Assembly (NCBI GenBank): GCA_041485845.1
Contig: JBGPKH010000493.1
Coordinates: 1-6,947, forward strand
DNA: 6,947 nucleotides
Direction of reading: 5' to 3'
Source of the DNA: OMOG01 sp041485845
GTDB taxonomy: Bacteria > Acidobacteriota > Terriglobia > Bryobacterales > Bryobacteraceae
A program made the translations under genes and the position numbers. Numbering within the stretch: the first letter of the stretch is position 1; every line of letters begins with the position of its first letter. Shown one piece after another: positions 5,393 to 6,947 of this stretch. The notes beneath the pieces are model-generated. The model worked only from the letters and a program-made list of their open reading frames with translations, had not been told where the DNA came from and searched no databases.

Positions 5393-6745
5393 TTGAAGGC
5401 GGAGATCGAGATCGCGTTCTGGTATACGGCGGCGCGCATCGCCGGGGCGTTGCGTCCGCGGCGGCGCACGGTGATGCCGTGGCCACGTCGCGAAGCGCCT
5501 GCGGGCATCTCGGTGGTGATTCCATCGCGCAATGGAAAGGACCTGCTGGCGGCGCAGATGGAGGGCATCGCGCGCGAACTGGAGCGATTCGCGGCGGAGA
5601 TCATCGTGGTGGACAACGGCTCGGACGACGGCACCGTGGAGTGGCTGCGCTTGTCCTGGCCGCAGGTGCAAGTGGAGGTTTCGGCGGCGCCGCTCTCTTT
5701 CGCGCGCGCGGTGAATCGCGGCATCGCGCGGGCGCGGTACTCGCACGTGTGCCTGCTGAACAACGACATGATCCTGGAGCCGGGCTTCTTCGCGGCCCTG
5801 GTACGGGCATTCGAGCGGGTGCCCGATCTTTTCTGCGCGACCGCGCAGATTCTGTTCCCCGCCGGCGCGCGCCGGGAAGAGACCGGCAAGGCAGTCTACT
5901 TTCAGCCGGAGCCGGCCGATTTTCCCATTCGCTGCGACGAGCCGCTTCCCGGCGAGGATCTCACATGGGTGCTGTATGGCAGCGGCGGATGTTCGCTTTA
6001 CGACGCCGCCAGGCTGCGCGCGCTGGGCGCCATCGACCAGGCGTACGACCCGGCGTACGTGGAGGATCTGGATATCGGATATCGCGCGTGGCTGCGGGGC
6101 TGGGGCAGCGTGTATGTCGCCGGCGCGGTGTTGGAACACCGCCATCGGACGACGTCCACGCGCTATTACACGGGGGAGCAGCTCGAAGAAATACTGGAGA
6201 TCAACTACCTGCGATTCGTGGCACGGGCAGTAGCCGGCGCGGAGGTGTTTCGCAGGATGTGGGAGCAGGCGCTGGAGCGGCTGAGGATTCGGGCGGCCGC
6301 GGCGGACGCTCCACGCAAGGCTCTGCGGGCGGCGGCGCGGATCGCGCTGAGCGGCGGGCCGAGGGCAGCGGCGGATTATTCCGAGGAACTGCTGCTGGCG
6401 CTGGGGAGCGGCGCGATTGCGGTCTTTCCGGGTCGCGCGGCGCCGGGTGAGCCGCGAACGATCGTTGCGGGCGGGCCGGGAGGGCCGGCGGGCGCGGTGC
6501 GGGTGGTCTTTGGCGAGCGGCTGGAGACACCGTCCGCTGAGGCGCTGTCGGAGTGCGCGGAGGTGGTGGTGGTGCGGCGCTCGGGCGGGTCGGCGGCTTT
6601 TCGGGCGGCGTTGCGGGAGACGGTGCGGAAGTGGCGGCCGGCGGTGGTGTACCTGGAGGGGAGCGAGATGGCGGAGTATGCGGGCGATTGCGGGGGCGCG
6701 CGGGTTGTGATGGGTTCACCGCCGAGGCGCCGAGACGCAGAGTAA
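5393..6745 (+). CDS. family 2 glycosyltransferase, C-terminus truncated by repeat
   Basis: 450 residues from TTG 5393. The GT-A domain is clear: GISVVIPSRNG (38-48), IIVVDNGSDDGTVEWL (70-85) for the nucleotide-sugar site, LLNNDMILEPGFF (121-133) with the D-x-D-equivalent Asp125, and YVEDLDIGYRAWLRGW (222-237) with the catalytic E-D motif, then HRHRTTS. This is the rhamnosyltransferase/WbbL-like subgroup that transfers a sugar from a nucleotide donor. An N-terminal amphipathic segment (IEIAFWYTAARIAGALRPRRR) may be a membrane anchor or interface. Beyond about residue 300 come roughly 150 extra residues. The last part (about 370-440: VRVVFGERLETPSAEAL ... WRPAVVYLEGSEMAEYA) resembles the opening of a second, GT4-like glycosyltransferase domain, inferred from recall. 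It ends abruptly in PPRRRDAE, encoded by repeat DNA. Start choice: TTG lies 2 nt after the toroid stop; CTG 5387, GTG 5471, ATG 5474 and an upstream GTG at 5279 are also in frame. Confidence 0.82.
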   Translation: MKAEIEIAFWYTAARIAGALRPRRRTVMPWPRREAPAGISVVIPSRNGKDLLAAQMEGIARELERFAAEIIVVDNGSDDGTVEWLRLSWPQVQVEVSAAPLSFARAVNRGIARARYSHVCLLNNDMILEPGFFAALVRAFERVPDLFCATAQILFPAGARREETGKAVYFQPEPADFPIRCDEPLPGEDLTWVLYGSGGCSLYDAARLRALGAIDQAYDPAYVEDLDIGYRAWLRGWGSVYVAGAVLEHRHRTTSTRYYTGEQLEEILEINYLRFVARAVAGAEVFRRMWEQALERLRIRAAAADAPRKALRAAARIALSGGPRAAADYSEELLLALGSGAIAVFPGRAAPGEPRTIVAGGPGGPAGAVRVVFGERLETPSAEALSECAEVVVVRRSGGSAAFRAALRETVRKWRPAVVYLEGSEMAEYAGDCGGARVVMGSPPRRRDAE

Positions 6746-6790
6746 AAACAAAGTCAAGACCTGAGAGCGCGGAGGGGGCAGAGATAACCT
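6714..6790 (+). repeat. degenerate interspersed repeat of the CACCGC-GAGACGCAGAG type
   Basis: Begins GTTCACCGCCGAGGCGCC followed by GAGACGCAGAG, then GAGAGCGCGGAGGGGGCAGAG: quasi-repeats of a short purine-rich CGCxGAG unit. One frame reads FTAEAPRRR, recalling the FTAETQRRR-like artefact translations produced by small interspersed repeats in many bacterial genomes. It supplies the last codons and stop of the upstream glycosyltransferase. Family assignment is by recall; copy number in this genome cannot be judged here. Confidence 0.5.
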
Positions 6791-6794
6791 CGCC

Positions 6795-6832
6795 GAGGGC
6801 GCGGCCGCGGTGAGAGGGCGGAGGCATCCGGT
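6795..6832 (+). repeat. 38-nt direct repeat, copy 1
   Basis: Contains GAGGGCGCGGCCGCGG and ends GAGGCATCCGGT. It has the 10-bp palindrome CGCGGCCGCG (6800-6809). It is identical to the copy at 6867-6904 except for one base (A versus G at the 19th position). No gene is recognised in 6746-6947. Confidence 0.85.
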
Positions 6833-6866
6833 CATCTGCTCCAGGTCCTCCGCGGTCACGTCCAGG

Positions 6867-6904
6867 GAGGGCGCGGCCGCGGTGGGAGGGCGGAGGCATC
6901 CGGT
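6867..6904 (+). repeat. 38-nt direct repeat, copy 2
   Basis: Second copy, 72 nt downstream of the first start to start, so the spacer is 34 nt. The spacer carries CTCCGCGGTCACGTCCAG and shows no internal symmetry. The period of 72 nt is a multiple of three. Confidence 0.85.
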
Positions 6905-6947
6905 GACGGGTTTGGGGGAACGCCTCATAGGCGCCAAAATAAAGCCT

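Noticed and set aside
5078..6145. 355-codon minus-strand frame
   Set aside because: Antisense to the toroid and glycosyltransferase genes, no domain.
6795..6904. CRISPR array
   Set aside because: Only two copies with one mismatch, a 34-nt spacer, no further units and no cas genes in the window.

Overview
GC-rich bacterial DNA with short intergenic gaps and genes on both strands. The protein set (a Tat-exported amidohydrolase, a second imidazolonepropionase-like amidohydrolase, a toroid-fold carbohydrate protein beside a family 2 glycosyltransferase, HicBA next to an ISAzo13-type transposase remnant) resembles soil Acidobacteriota of the Solibacter/Bryobacter type. That assignment is inferred from protein flavour; no marker gene is present.

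Layout, left to right. (1) 3-155 (+): the last 50 codons of an ISAzo13-family transposase. (2) 254-671 (+): a hicB-hicA toxin-antitoxin pair, antitoxin first, overlapping by 23 nt. (3) 693-2817 (-): a three-gene cluster read right to left: a Tat-signal amidohydrolase, a five-helix membrane protein whose ATG directly follows the amidohydrolase TGA, and a small cupin. HicA and the cupin converge with only 21 nt between them. (4) 2935-4052 (-): a second metal-dependent amidohydrolase that is broken twice, by a missing N-terminus and by a one-base frameshift at about 3181-3183. (5) 4053-4316: divergent intergenic region. (6) 4317-6745 (+): an (alpha/alpha)6-toroid protein and a family 2 glycosyltransferase, two nucleotides apart, probably a polysaccharide or surface-glycan module cut from a larger locus. 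The glycosyltransferase reading frame ends inside a degenerate interspersed repeat. (7) 6746-6947: no gene recognised; repeat DNA including two 38-nt direct copies 72 nt apart.

The most interesting regulatory signal is shared. Three independent start codons (cupin, Tat amidohydrolase, toroid protein) are each preceded by TACA(A/C)T exactly 6 nt upstream with no Shine-Dalgarno sequence. HicB has TATGAT 7 nt before a GTG. This fits leaderless transcripts from -10-type promoters and decides several otherwise ambiguous starts, including a TTG and a GTG. No convincing wholly new biological system was found. The strongest leads are the leaderless promoter architecture, the double-hit pseudogene, and the repeat-truncated glycosyltransferase.
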